The notes under the pieces are model-generated. The model made no database searches. It worked only from the letters and a program-made list of their open reading frames with translations, and was not told the origin of the DNA. Shown one piece after another: positions 18,839 to 29,382 of a DNA stretch of 64,000 nucleotides (positions are counted from its first letter, which is position 1; every line of letters begins with the position of its first letter). The position numbers and the translations under genes were made by a program. Source of the DNA: Symbiodinium natans (lineage: Eukaryota > Sar > Dinophyceae > Suessiales > Symbiodiniaceae); assembly GCA_905221605.1 (NCBI GenBank), contig CAJNDS010002167.1, positions 143,323 through 207,322 on the forward strand. The letters run 5' to 3'.

Positions 18839-19228
18839 TTAAACAAATATGTTGAATCGAGTACTCATAAGCGCAACGTCTTCATGCCTAACAAGAATCT
18901 CGAACGGTAGTAGGAGTGAATTTCCGTCGGAGAGAGCCCAAAAAGGCCCGTCTCGATTGTAGGCCACTTTGAAGCCATGCGCAAGCAAAGAATCCAGCAT
19001 GCAGACGTCTTTGTATTGGCGTGTACCTTTGCGTCCGCACGTGTTCAATGTCAAAGTACTATACATCTGAATTGTGTTAATTAAAAGTTCCCAGCGACCT
19101 CGCTGTTTCGACCAGAGGTGTGTGCCCACAAAACGAAGCGCAGAACTGTCGTAGTCGGCGGAGGTCCAGAAAGGACCGTGGCGACTGTAGTTCAAGTGGA
19201 CGCCGTTACCCTGGAAGATCTGCAGCAT
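18839..19228 (-). CDS. Putative exon with two copies of a GPFW repeat
   Basis: The 129-residue minus frame contains a repeated module. NYSRHGPFWTSADYDSSALRF (starting about residue 14) aligns with YNRDGPFWALSDGNSLLLPF (starting about residue 90), roughly 76 residues apart. GPFW, S.D and a hydrophobic ending are kept. The spacing suggests a duplicated domain of about 75 residues. The family is not recognised. It lies just upstream of the fragments at 18049-18823 and may belong to the same gene. Confidence 0.45.
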   Translation of the reverse strand: MLQIFQGNGVHLNYSRHGPFWTSADYDSSALRFVGTHLWSKQRGRWELLINTIQMYSTLTLNTCGRKGTRQYKDVCMLDSLLAHGFKVAYNRDGPFWALSDGNSLLLPFEILVRHEDVALMSTRFNIFV

Positions 19229-20096
19229 GTCACGAAGACCTCAGCGTATTACATCTTAACATCAATGCATCTGTTTTCAACGATGAATCTTGTTCTGGCA
19301 CAGTATTGACTAGAAGGAAACACACTGGTACCAGGTGCGCTATTTCGTTGAGTAAACAATGTCTTCAAGACACTGGTGGAGTCTGACTGCTTCTTCTTGT
19401 TTTGCTTGCGGCAGATGGTCCGAAAATTGCGGCCTAGGCAGCATGGTCGCAATGATGTTCTGACTTGAGTGCGGTAACACTGATGATAATGGATCACGCG
19501 TGTGCCTCGGCGACCGAAGCCTCTGTGCCAGGCAGGTCTCGAGATCGACTGCCAGACAACGGATTCCTGTCCAAGATAATGAGTTGTTTAAGAAATGATG
19601 TGCTTTATCCATGTCCTGCGACACATTCTTCCGGCTGGTGCGCAGCATTCTGATAAACATGTTCTTGGCAATGTCGTCGCCTTACCCAGAAACATTCTTT
19701 CTGCGAAAGTATCTGATTTATTTAATTTAATTACAGGACGAGAGGCAAATGTCATCCCAGATGCTGCCCTCGAACAACTGCTTCTTGCAGAAGCCGGTCG
19801 ACACCCCTGACATGATGTAATGTTATACGGGAAGATGCATGCGTTACTTCGCTTGCTTGAGACAAGTCACATGTGTTCATTGGCGTATTATTCCAGGGCG
19901 TCAAGTCGGCCGGGATCAGCGGCATGTTCTCAAACCTGTTGCAGGGACATAATTAACAGCTTGGTACGTGGGCTGTGCTCGACTGACTCGTCACTCATGT
20001 GTGGCAGCTACTCTTAGGGCGCTGACGCAACAGAAGCGGTTCGCCTGCACTGGGACTGTCCCTGCGTGCTTGACTCCATGTGCGAATTAAAACATT
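19229..20096. other. No clear gene
   Basis: Competing frames exist on both strands (the longest is minus, 19340-19660), with basic/Ser-rich products and no motif. Nothing further is supported. Confidence 0.35.
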
Positions 20097-20202
20097 TCAC
20101 TTTAACTTGGGTTTGCACTCCATGTAAAGCAGCTTGTCGATGCCGCTCAAAAGGAATCCAGCTTCCAGCTGTGACCAGCACTCAGTCGAGCGGTAGTTTC
20201 TC
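20097..20202 (-). CDS. Duplicated terminal exon, copy B (34 codons + stop)
   Basis: The segment is 106 bp, preceded on the minus strand by CTTCAG and ending in TGA. It encodes a small Cys-containing tail with the pattern TEC.SQ..AG..LS.I..L...EC.PKLK. An identical-length homologue with the same boundaries lies at 20305-20410. The 208 bp period and preserved frame argue for selection or recent duplication of an exon. The parent gene is unknown. Confidence 0.55.
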
Positions 20203-20304
20203 CTGAAGTAATTAATGCAGTGCGCTGCCTTATAACTTTTCTTTGTAGCCGAGACATAAACTATCTAAGGTCGCGACTGTTTCCATGTCCACCTCAATTG
20301 TATT

Positions 20305-20410
20305 TCACTTAAGCTTGGGTTCGCACTCAATGTCAGGCAGCTCCTCGATGCTGCTTAAGGGCGGTCCAGCTTTCGACTGCGACGAGCACTCCGTTGCGCG
20401 ACAGCTGTTC
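20305..20410 (-). CDS. Duplicated terminal exon, copy A (34 codons + stop)
   Basis: This is the partner of 20097-20202: 106 bp after ATCAG|G, ending TGA, with the same TEC.SQ..AG..LS.I..L...EC.PKLK pattern but many substitutions elsewhere. The intron-like spacer between the copies is about 102 bp. Either copy could serve as the last exon. Confidence 0.55.
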
Positions 20411-20424
20411 CTGATTTGGTTGAG

Positions 20425-20634
20425 TTAGCGTGCAACTTCACACACATTTTTGGCGTGTGCAAAAAAGTAGCTAAGGTCATGACTTCTCTTCCACAAGTGC
20501 TTCAACGTCTTGTGACGTTGCAGACCTTGAGATGAAAGGCACGACTTGCGTCGGCAGTGGTCTAGAGCGCAGTTCTTCTGGAAGAAATGCTTAGTAACTA
20601 CTAGACAGTCAGAAAGAAATGATAAGTTCCACAC
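20425..20634 (-). CDS. Possible third, diverged copy of the Cys exon
   Basis: A minus frame reads FFQKNCALDHCRRKSCLSS followed by QGLQRHKTLKHLWK, which weakly matches the layout (N-C, C, S-Q, L...K.L) of the two exons downstream on the same strand. It has no stop at the equivalent place. The alignment is only by eye. Confidence 0.3.
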   Translation of the reverse strand: MWNLSFLSDCLVVTKHFFQKNCALDHCRRKSCLSSQGLQRHKTLKHLWKRSHDLSYFFAHAKNVCEVAR

Positions 20635-20639
20635 GCGTT

Positions 20640-21611
20640 GTTCGCAAGTACAGGGAAGGCACCGGATTTCCTTGGCAGTATGTTTGCGTACTATTGTTAA
20701 AGACTATGCGTCAGAAGGCGATATATTCATTTACATTGTCATCAAGCGACACACACGCGTCGAAGCTGTGCTTGGTCCTGACAAGTTGCACGCGCAACAA
20801 CACGTCTAAGCGGTAACAGCTGATTAAGTCCTCTTCCATCGGCCATTGGGATCCAGGTGCCCTAACGTAGAAAAGCTACACGACTGCAACTCACGCACAC
20901 AGGACTTGAAACCAACATCCAAGGTCCAGACAATTGACGGATCGCGTTTTCGGAGCAGTTGAAGGAGGCCTTGCGTAAGCATGATTGAAGTAAATGTGTC
21001 GCGTGCACTGAGTCGAGACTATAAAAAAATAAAAGGACTGAGTCCTTTGCTTCGCGGATGCTTCAAGGCATTGAGACGGCTCCGATGCCTGAAGCCTAGG
21101 TGTTGGCTCTACGATGAGTGTGTGCTCTGACTTGTACAGTGTTTTAGCAAGTGTGAGAAGCTTAAGCGCTATACTCCTTGAAAAACTCGGCTGGCGTCCT
21201 CACGGTGAAGGATGTCCTCGAGAAGAAAGAAAGTGACGCAATAATAGCAACAACAATAATAATAATAAGCGCAATAACAATCAGTGCTGAGTATAAGACA
21301 AATCCGTTCGCCAGCGAGGGATACGCACGACCGGAGTCCCTTAGCTATTTCGTTGAGTCGCGTATGCACACACCTGCTCATGCAGCTAGATGACGTGGTC
21401 GAATTGGCGCGTCATCGGCCGGGCTTGCGGCCTCGTACCTTACTCAAGTACAAGTACGCGCGACACATACAGGAAACAACAGTGACACTGTGAATCGCTA
21501 CGCGAACTCATACATCCCAGTCACGCGCAGTCCTCGCCACCAAACCACTGCAATCTTGACCAGCGCAACATCAGGACCTCGGAGTTCAGGTTTTTGTACA
21601 AACGGCATTCG
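20640..21611. other. No clear gene
   Basis: Short frames on both strands, with an (AAT)n tract near 21240-21270. I see nothing to support a gene. Confidence 0.35.
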
Positions 21612-22043
21612 TTATGTGTCATGTGAGTTGTAAATGAGTGATCTTGCTGAGGCAGAGGCGGCCTGAATGTGCGAAACGTCTGTGATTGTTAGAAGCTTGG
21701 CGCTAGAAAAGGCTGCGTCGTCAACTTTATCTTGATGTATGCTGTGTGACCGGCTGCAACGTGCTCGAGATAATAACATGCTTGAAATGTTTTTCGAGCA
21801 TACTCCTCCAACTAACGTTTTAGTAATTGCAGGCTTCGAAATAGACAAAAAACATGCATAGAACGCAAAGCATCCTGTGTCAGATGAGAAAACCTGCGTT
21901 GTTAATTTATTTAAAATAATGTCTTTTAATTGTCGGAATGTAAAGAATCCAGTTAGTTTAAATAGTTTTCCTGATTGAATTACTTTACTTAATTTGACTA
22001 ATTCAATTATTTTAAAGGGCTTGGCTCCAAACCGTGTTTTCAT
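21612..22043 (-). CDS. AT-rich hypothetical frame
   Basis: The minus frame has an ATG (22041-22043) and 143 codons. The first 45 residues are Lys/Leu/Phe-rich with a near-repeat (KIIELVKLSK / VIQSGKLFKL). The rest is Ser/Ala-rich. The local AT content is much higher than in neighbouring genes, which raises the chance of an accidental frame. No motif is seen. Confidence 0.25.
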   Translation of the reverse strand: MKTRFGAKPFKIIELVKLSKVIQSGKLFKLTGFFTFRQLKDIILNKLTTQVFSSDTGCFAFYACFLSISKPAITKTLVGGVCSKNISSMLLSRARCSRSHSIHQDKVDDAAFSSAKLLTITDVSHIQAASASARSLIYNSHDT

Positions 22044-22049
22044 ATTTTT

Positions 22050-23245
22050 ATATGAGCTTATTTAATTAATCTAGTTCATTCATTAATCGAGCTTCGCCAT
22101 CTGTGGCTTGACACAGCTGATAACTCGGAGATTATTAGTTATCTGTAAAATTGGTGAAAAGTATTGTCCTGTTTCGCGCGAGAGTGATATTCACGATTGT
22201 TTCGTGCGATACTGCAAAGCAAAGTCAAGGCACATACGCAGTTGAAATATGTTGAAGTCATACAAGAAACGCAATTCTTTATCGAGCATGTGTCTTTGAA
22301 GACGAAGAGTATTGTTCTCATGTAGTACTGTGCTTACATGCGTGACAATATATGCTTGTACTTTTTGGCGCAGCTCGGAATTCCAAAACATCCAGACCAC
22401 AAGAATCGCGCCCCTTAGTTTTGGTGTAGTTTACCGTACAAAAAAAATGTAGGTCGCAATATTTAACACCTGGAGGAAGTTATAATCATATACAACTACC
22501 ACGACGATGACAACCTATCATAAACATAAGAACTTATCACAATTATGATAGATAGTCTACGACAAGTCTGTTAACTGAGGATGGCGAAGCTAAAGTTACC
22601 ATAAGCACGATAACATAAGATTGCGGAGCTCAAACTTATCATAATAGTGAAAACTCTAGCTGGCAACCTTGTTTTTGCTCAGGCGCACATAGTTGTGCGA
22701 CCGACCTGCGCAGCTCGAGGCTTCACTTCTGACCCTGTGTTGTGGATGCATTTACTAACGGAAGCTGCCGCTCCAACAGCCTGCTGTGAATTTGATTATG
22801 TTGATGGACACTGCTTGTATGCATTCTGGGCTGCTTTACGGGTGACCCGTGGCCTCTGAGTCTCTGTGTTGTTTACTTTTGTACAACTGGACCCTGCTGC
22901 GGCGAAGCCCTCAAGAATTCCGGCACTAGCAACCCTGTAGAAATACTAAATCAGTAGACACTGTCGGAACACTGTAGGAATTCTGTCAACCACGCCTTGT
23001 TCTTTAAGCGCTGGGAGATCTTGGTCTGCAATCAGATGAGACCTGGCGTGGAATACCGAGCACTGCTTATGTTTGGAAAGAGTGCATGCAAACATATGAA
23101 GTAAACTGCACGCTGTCTTGAGTTAACACTATGGCAGGGAAGGCTATGCTTATTAGAGTGACTTGGTACAGACTTACCTCTATGCTGTTGTCGCTGAAGC
23201 ACATTCCATGCTTTATTTTGGCACCGTGCGCTGTTGCTCCAAAGC
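22050..23245. other. AT-rich spacer, no clear gene
   Basis: A diffuse repeat of AACTTATCATAA / TACCATAAGCACGATAA lies at about 22500-22650. A plus frame (22647-22859) has no motif. Otherwise nothing. Confidence 0.35.
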
Positions 23246-23854
23246 TCACCCTCGCACCTTCCACGCGCAGTTTGGGTTATGCTTCTTGGACGAGCTGGCA
23301 AACCCTCGCCGAAGTTGCTCACACGAGTCGCAACGACGAGGGTCCTTCCTTGCAAATCCAGGGTAGAGTACGCCTTCAGCGTTAGGTTTACCCTTGTGGC
23401 TGGGCGCGGGTTCTCCGGGAGGGATCTCAGGAAAATTCTGCTTGGACCGACGAGGCGCCTTAGCAATCGATTTCTCCTTCGGAGATACCGGTGGAGCTTT
23501 GGCTTTGGCTTTCGCTTTAGTTTTAGCCTGCGGGACTGCTTCCTCCTCAGGAGGCTTCAACCCAGGCGAGGCTTTCTCCTTAGGAGGTGTGCCCTTAAAG
23601 CTTGCCGAGTCAGTCTCACTCTCACTGTCAGACGATGAACTTCCCAGCAATGAGGATGAAGAAGAACACTCTTCGGACAAAACGCCGTCCATTTCCCGAA
23701 CCTTGTCTTCCAATTGCCTCAAGGTGGTCTTTTGCTTCTTTACCGTGGCCTGTCGCTTACGCAGCAACTCACGAAGGTCACCTTTCCCGCGGCTGTACTG
23801 TGCACGCGCGACGCGAAGGGCTCGCTGGGTTGCATCCAAGCTTGACAGCGGCAT
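23246..23854 (-). CDS. Basic Ser-rich CCHC zinc-finger (Gag-like?) protein
   Basis: The frame has 202 codons. I chose the ATG at 23852-23854 (MPLSSLDATQ) because the longer frame begins at TTG. Order of parts: a basic coiled-coil-like helix (about 5-60, Arg/Lys/Gln heptads), a Ser/Asp/Glu tract, a Lys/Ala/Pro low-complexity linker with a (KA)n run, and a C-terminal finger CDSCEQLRRGFASSSKKHNPNC, i.e. C-x2-C-x13-H-x3-C. A coiled coil, basic linker and CCHC knuckle suggest nucleic-acid binding, as in Gag/ORF1 proteins of retroelements. No polymerase frame follows, so a host regulatory protein is equally possible. Confidence 0.55.
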   Translation of the reverse strand: MPLSSLDATQRALRVARAQYSRGKGDLRELLRKRQATVKKQKTTLRQLEDKVREMDGVLSEECSSSSSLLGSSSSDSESETDSASFKGTPPKEKASPGLKPPEEEAVPQAKTKAKAKAKAPPVSPKEKSIAKAPRRSKQNFPEIPPGEPAPSHKGKPNAEGVLYPGFARKDPRRCDSCEQLRRGFASSSKKHNPNCAWKVRG

Positions 23855-24640
23855 GGCGAAACAAAGAGATAGTTCAAGGAAGGACTGTCGTGGGATAGCA
23901 GAAACTTGAATGCGGCAGCATATGCGCAAGGCTCACAATCTCAGAGTTGCCTTATAAATCTGAGCTGCATTGCGCGCATTCATGCAATGCGTTGTCTGAT
24001 TGTTAGAGGCCGGATGCTAAACATGCAAGGAATACCGAGTCGATCTGCTTTGCGTATACCAGCTGAAGCCTCCGAGCACGCGTGGGTTAAATTCCAGCGC
24101 TGGCCTATTAAGAAAACCGATAAAAACCCAATAAGCAAAGACTGCGAAAGAATAAAACCACACGAAGAAAGTAATAAGGATTATACGTTCATATGTTCCT
24201 TGCTGCGGGTATGTGGCTGCGCTGCTTTCTTGCTAATCGATTTTTGTTAAGTCTGCAAACTGAACATTCCAAGCTTTTTTTTGAGGCATCATTTCTGAAC
24301 ATATTTTTAAAGTAAATCTCTTATTGTTTAGACAGAACACTAGGGTTTTGTTACTGTGTTCTTTGTTTGTTTTTTTTTCGTATGTTGCACATATTTGGGT
24401 TTTTTGTTTTAGACACAAGGGGCTTAGGGGTTTAGGGGTATCTGGTTTTAGGGTCTAAGGTTTAAGGTTGAAGTTTTCTTCTTTACTAAAACTAAAAAAT
24501 CACCAAAAAAAAACAAGCACGAAAATTAAAAATGATACAAAAACATGGGCCAACATCCAAAGCTCTAATAGTAAATAATAAAAGATGATGAAATATTATA
24601 AACAAAAACTGATCAAGCAAAAAACTGATGACAAAGATAA
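23855..24640. other. Spacer at left edge of strand-switch zone
   Basis: There is no coding frame of quality. Short TTTAGGG-like remnants occur at 24418-24470. Composition becomes A-rich towards the right. Confidence 0.4.
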
Positions 24641-24649
24641 TAGAAGATT

Positions 24650-25200
24650 ATACAAGATGATTAAAAAAAAGGATTAACCAAAAAAAACAAGTATTATAAA
24701 AGATAATAAAGATAATAGCAGACGATAACCATAGAAGATGATTAAGATATGGGTGCTGTCCAAACAAAGTCCAAAGGATGACCCGATTAAAAGATGATAA
24801 AAGATGATAAAAGATGATAAAAGATGATAAAAGATGATAAAAGATGATAAAAGATGATAAAAGATGATAACGATAGAAGATGATTAAGATAAGGATGCTT
24901 TCCAAACAAGGTCCAAACGATGACCCGATTAAAAGATGATAAAAGATGATAAAAAAAGATGATAAAAGATGATAAAGGATGATAACGATAGAAGATGATT
25001 AAGATAAGCATGCTTTCCAAACAAGGTCCAAATGATGACCCGATTAAAAGATAATAGAAGATGATAAAAAAATATAATAAAAGATTACAAAAAAATAGCA
25101 AAAGATGATAACGATAGAAGATGATTAGGATAAGGATGCTTTCCAAACAAGGTCCAAACGATGACCCGATTAAAAGATGATAGAAGATAACAAAAAGAAT
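24650..25200. repeat. AAAAGATGAT tandem repeat with ~120 bp higher-order unit
   Basis: AAAAGATGAT is tandem at 24787-24860 and recurs to 25200. A larger unit, GATAACGATAGAAGATGATT..AAGATAAGGATGCTTTCC followed by AACAAGGTCCAAACGATGACCC, occurs about four times (24730, 24870, 24985, 25105). The minus-strand frames across it are simple FIIFYHLLSS repeats and not genes. Confidence 0.8.
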
Positions 25201-25249
25201 CAATTAATTCAATTAATTGTACAGAATTAAAATAGCAGGATGACCATAA

Positions 25250-25375
25250 AACCGAGCCGTGAACCGGCAAACCGGAACCGTAGGAACCGAACCGTGTAAG
25301 AACCGAACTCGGAGCGAACCGTACGGGACACGAACCGTAGAAAATCGAACCGGAAAGGGTTCATAATTAAGCCCG
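25250..25375. repeat. Degenerate GAACCG microsatellite
   Basis: AACCG/GAACC hexamer variants recur about fifteen times with no longer unit. Confidence 0.7.
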
Positions 25376-25489
25376 AAACTTATAGTGTACACGCAAACGA
25401 CGCGAAACGACAGCAGTGGCAGGCACGAGGCATGCCCCTGCTGGACAAAATCTGACGAGGCGGTCAAACGCAATGTTGAGCAATTATGG

Positions 25490-25740
25490 TTTAGGGTTAT
25501 ATAATATATTATGTATATATGAATATATGAGGATATGGGGAAAACTCTAGACCCTAAACCCTAACCCTGAAACCTTAAACCCTGCACCCTAACCCTAAAG
25601 CCTAAGCCTTAAACCCTGAACTCTAAACTTTAAACCCTGAACCTCAAACCCTAGATCTAAACCCTAAACCCCAAACCTTAAACCCTAAACCCTAAGCCCC
25701 AAGCCCTGAGCGCTAAGCCCTAAACCCTAAACTCTAAACC
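25490..25740. repeat. First long CCCTAAA-type tract
   Basis: CCCTAAA and variants (CCTTAAA, CCCTGAA, CCCCAAA, CCCTAAG) run from 25550 to 25740 after an AT-rich (ATATATGA) stretch. This is the left-most extensive telomere-like block, and it lies within the strand-switch zone. Confidence 0.85.
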
Positions 25741-25879
25741 TTTTCTTGCGGGAAAGAGGCGCGGCACAAGAGTGACCTTTTTTCAGGTGCTTGGGGCTGG
25801 GCAGGCCCGAAACAGGTGACTTTTTGTGTCGGGCTAGCAAAAAAAACACTGCGAGTTTAAAAAAAAAAAAAAAAACGCT

Positions 25880-26640
25880 CAAAATGACAAATCACAAGCA
25901 GTGTCCCCCCTGAGTTTTTTTAGAAAACTAAGCTTCCACAATGACAAATCGCAAGCAGTGTCCCCCTGAAGTGTGTGGAAAACTAAGCTATCAAAATGAC
26001 AAATCGCAAGCAGTGTCCCTCATAAGTTTTTGGAAAGCGGAGTGCTTAAAATGACAAATCGCAAGCAGTGTCCCCCCTCAGTTTTTTTATAAAACTATGC
26101 TTCCACAATGACAAATCGCAAGCAGTGTCCCCCTGAAGTTTGTGGAAAACCAAGCTATCAAAATGACAAATCGCAAGCAGTGTCCCTCATAAGTTTTTGG
26201 AAAGCGGAGTGCTTAAAATGACAAATCGCAAGCAGTGTCCCCCCTAAGTTTTTGGAAAACTGAGCTTCCACAATGACAAATCGCAAGCAGTGTCCCCCTG
26301 AAGTTTGTGGAAAACTAAGCTATCAAAATGACAAATCGCAAGCAGTGTCCCTCATAAGTTTTTGGAAAGCGGAGTGCTTAAAATGACAAATCGCAAGCAG
26401 TGTCCCCCCTCAGTTTTTTTATAAAACTATGCTTCCACAATGACAAATCGCAAGCAGTGTCCCCCTGAAGTTTGTGGAAAACTAAGCTATCAAAATGACA
26501 AATCGCAAGCAGTGTCCCTCATAAGTTTTTGGAAAGCGGAGTGCTTAAAATGACAAATCGCAAGCAGTGTCCCCCCTAAGTTTTTGGAAAACTGAGCTTC
26601 CACAATGACAAATCGCAAGCAGTGTCCCTCTTAAGTTTGT
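25880..26640. repeat. ~56 bp satellite with three-monomer higher-order structure
   Basis: About fourteen monomers share AATGACAAATCGCAAGCAGTG. Three monomer types alternate: one ends CCCCCCT..TTTTTT..GCTTCCACA, one GAAGTTTGTGG..GCTATCAAA, and one CATAAGTTTTTGG..GTGCTTAAA. The trimer of about 168 bp repeats four to five times almost without change, showing recent homogenisation. Confidence 0.9.
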
Positions 26641-26649
26641 GGAATTACT

Positions 26650-28780
26650 TTAATGGTACAGAAACAAATTAATTTCATTAATTAAATTAATTCTTCCGGA
26701 GGAATGGTTCTACGCAAGGATTCCTACTATATGAAATAAATTTAATTAATTTTAATTGTCCAGAATTAAATTAATTAAATTAATTAAATCCGAAAAGTGG
26801 TTTTTCGGATTTAATTAATTTAATTAATTTAATTGTCCAGAATTAAATTAATTAAATTAATTAAATGAATTAAATTAATTAAATTAATTAAATTAATTAA
26901 ATTAATTAAATTAATTAAATTAATTTAATAGGGGGAAAATCTGGAGCTGGAGCCAGGCCCTTGAAGAATTAAATTAATTAAATTAATTAAATCCGAAAAG
27001 TGGTTTTTCGGATTTAATTAATTTAATTAATTTAATTCTTCCAGGGGAATGGTTCTACGCCAGGATTCCTGCCCTATTAAATTAATTTAATTAATTTAAT
27101 TGATTTAATTAATTTAATTAATTTAATTAATTTAATTAATTTAATTAATTTAATTGTCCAGAATTAAATTAATTAAATTAATTAAATCCGAAAAGTGGTT
27201 TTTCGGATTTAATTAATTTAATTAATTTAATTCTTCCAGGGGAATGGTTCTACGCCAGGATTCCTGTCCTATTATTAAATTAATTTAATTAATTTAATTA
27301 ATTTAATTTATTTAATTAATTTAATTGTCCAGAATTAAATTAATTAAATAAATTAAATCCGAAAAGTGGTTTTTCGGATTTAATTAATTTAATTCATTAA
27401 TTGTCCAGAATTAAATTAATTAAATTAATTAAATTAATTAAATTAATTAAATTAATTAAATTAATTAAATTAATTAAATTAATTAAATTAATTAAATTAA
27501 TTAAATTAATTAAATTAATTTAATAGGGGGAAAATCTGGAGCTGGAGCAAGGCCCTTGAAGAATTAAATTAATTAAATTAATTAAATCCGAAAAGTGGTT
27601 TTTCGGATTTAATTAATTTAATTAATTTAATTCTTCCAGGGGAATGGTTCTACGCCAGGATTCCTGCCCTATTAAATTAATTTAATTAGTTTAATTAATT
27701 AATTTAATTAATTTAATTGTCCAGAATTAAATTAATTAAATTAATTAAATCCGAAAAGTGGTTTTTCGGATTTAATTAATTTAATTAATTTAATTGTCCA
27801 GAATTAAATTAATTAAATTAATTAAATTAATTAAATTAATTTAATAGGGTGAAAATCTGGAGCTGGAGCCAGGCCCTTGAAGAATTAAATTAATTAAATT
27901 AATTAAATCCGAAAAGTGGTTTTTCGGATTTAATTAATTTAATTAATTTAATTCTTCCAGGGGAATGGTTCTACGCCAGGATTCCTGCCCTATTAAATTA
28001 ATTTAATTAATTTAATTAATTAATTTAATTAATTTAATTAATTTAATTAATTTAATTGTCCAGAATTAAATTAATTAAATTAATTAAATCCGAAAAGTGG
28101 TTTTACGGATTTAATTAATTTAATTAATTAATTGTCCAGAATTAAATTAATTAAATTAATTAAATTAATTAAATTAATTAAATTAATTAAATTAATTAAA
28201 TTAATTAAATTAATTAAATTAATTTAATAGGGTGAAAATCTGGAGCTGGAGCCAGGCCCTTGAAGAATTAAATTAATTAAATTAATTAAATCCGAAAAGT
28301 GGTTTTTCGGATTTAATTAATTTAATTAATTTAATTCTTCCAGGGGAATGGTTCTACGCCAGGATTCCTGCCCTATTAAATTAATTTAATTAATTTAATT
28401 AATTTAATTAATTTAATTGTCCAGAATTAAATTAATTAAATTAATTAAATTAATTTAATAGGGTGAAAATCTGGAGCTGGAGCCAGGCCCTTGAAGAATT
28501 AAATTAATTAAATTAATTAAATCCGAAAAGTGGTTTTTCGGATTTAATTAATTTAATTAATTTAATTAATTTAATTGTCCAGAATTAATATAATTAAATT
28601 AATTAAATCCGAAAAGTGGTTTTTCGGATTTAATTAATTTAATTAATTTAATTGTCTAGAATTAAATTAATTAAATTAATTAAATTAATTAAATTAATTT
28701 AATAGGGGGAAAATCTGGAGCTGGAGCCAGGCTCTTGAGGAATTAAATTAATTAAATTAATTAAATTATTTAAATTAATT
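26650..28780. repeat. AATTAATT array with repeated hairpins (cruciform array)
   Basis: A background of (AATTAAATT)n is interrupted by four fixed cassettes: hairpin TCCGAAAAGTGGTTTTTCGGA (about eleven copies), GTCCAG between inverted AT arms, the GAATGGTTCTACGCCAGGAT cassette (six copies), and the GAAAATCTGGAGCTGGAGCC cassette (six copies). Because the AT background is nearly self-complementary around each cassette, every unit can extrude as a cruciform with the cassette at its tip. One hairpin copy (about 28090) has a mutated loop side (TTTTACGGA). Confidence 0.9.
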
Positions 28781-28829
28781 CCTTTCCTTAAAGGCAAGGC
28801 GGCACGCAAAATAGACCCGAGAGGGCTCT

Positions 28830-29080
28830 CTCACATACATATATACATGTATACATATATACATGTATACATATATACATATATACATATATACATATAT
28901 ACATATATACATATATACATATATACATATATACATATATACATATATACATATATACATATATACATATATACATATATACATATATACATATATACAT
29001 ATAACATATATACATATACATATATACATATATACATATATACATATATATATATAGATAGATAGATAGATAGATAGATA
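28830..29080. repeat. (ACATAT)n and (GATA)n microsatellites
   Basis: ACATAT is tandem from about 28838 to 29045, followed by six GATA units. The IYIY/MYIC frames reading through it are not genes. Confidence 0.95.
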
Positions 29081-29382
29081 GGGGTTTAGGGTTTGTTTAG
29101 GGTTTAGGCTTTAGGGTTAAGATTAAGGTCCCTCCCTAGACCCCTAAAGACTTTGCTTCCTCCGAACCATGAACCATGATGGCTCCGCAAGCCCGAAGCC
29201 TTAAAACCCCAATGCCCGGTACACCTTCCGGGTTTAGGGCTTAGGGTTTAGGGTTTAGGGTTTAGGGTTTAGCCCTCCGGGTTTAGGGTTTAGGGTTTAG
29301 GGTTTAGGGTTTAGGGTTTAGGGTTTAGGGCTAAACCCTAAACCCTAAACCCTAAACCCTAAACCCTAAACCCTAAACCCTA

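Noticed and set aside
26650-28780. CRISPR array
   Set aside because: Repeats are palindromic with AT-only, length-variable spacers and several cassette types; there are no cas genes and the DNA is eukaryotic.
28775-29065. IYIY/MYIC membrane-like frames
   Set aside because: Translation of an (ACATAT)n microsatellite in several frames at once.
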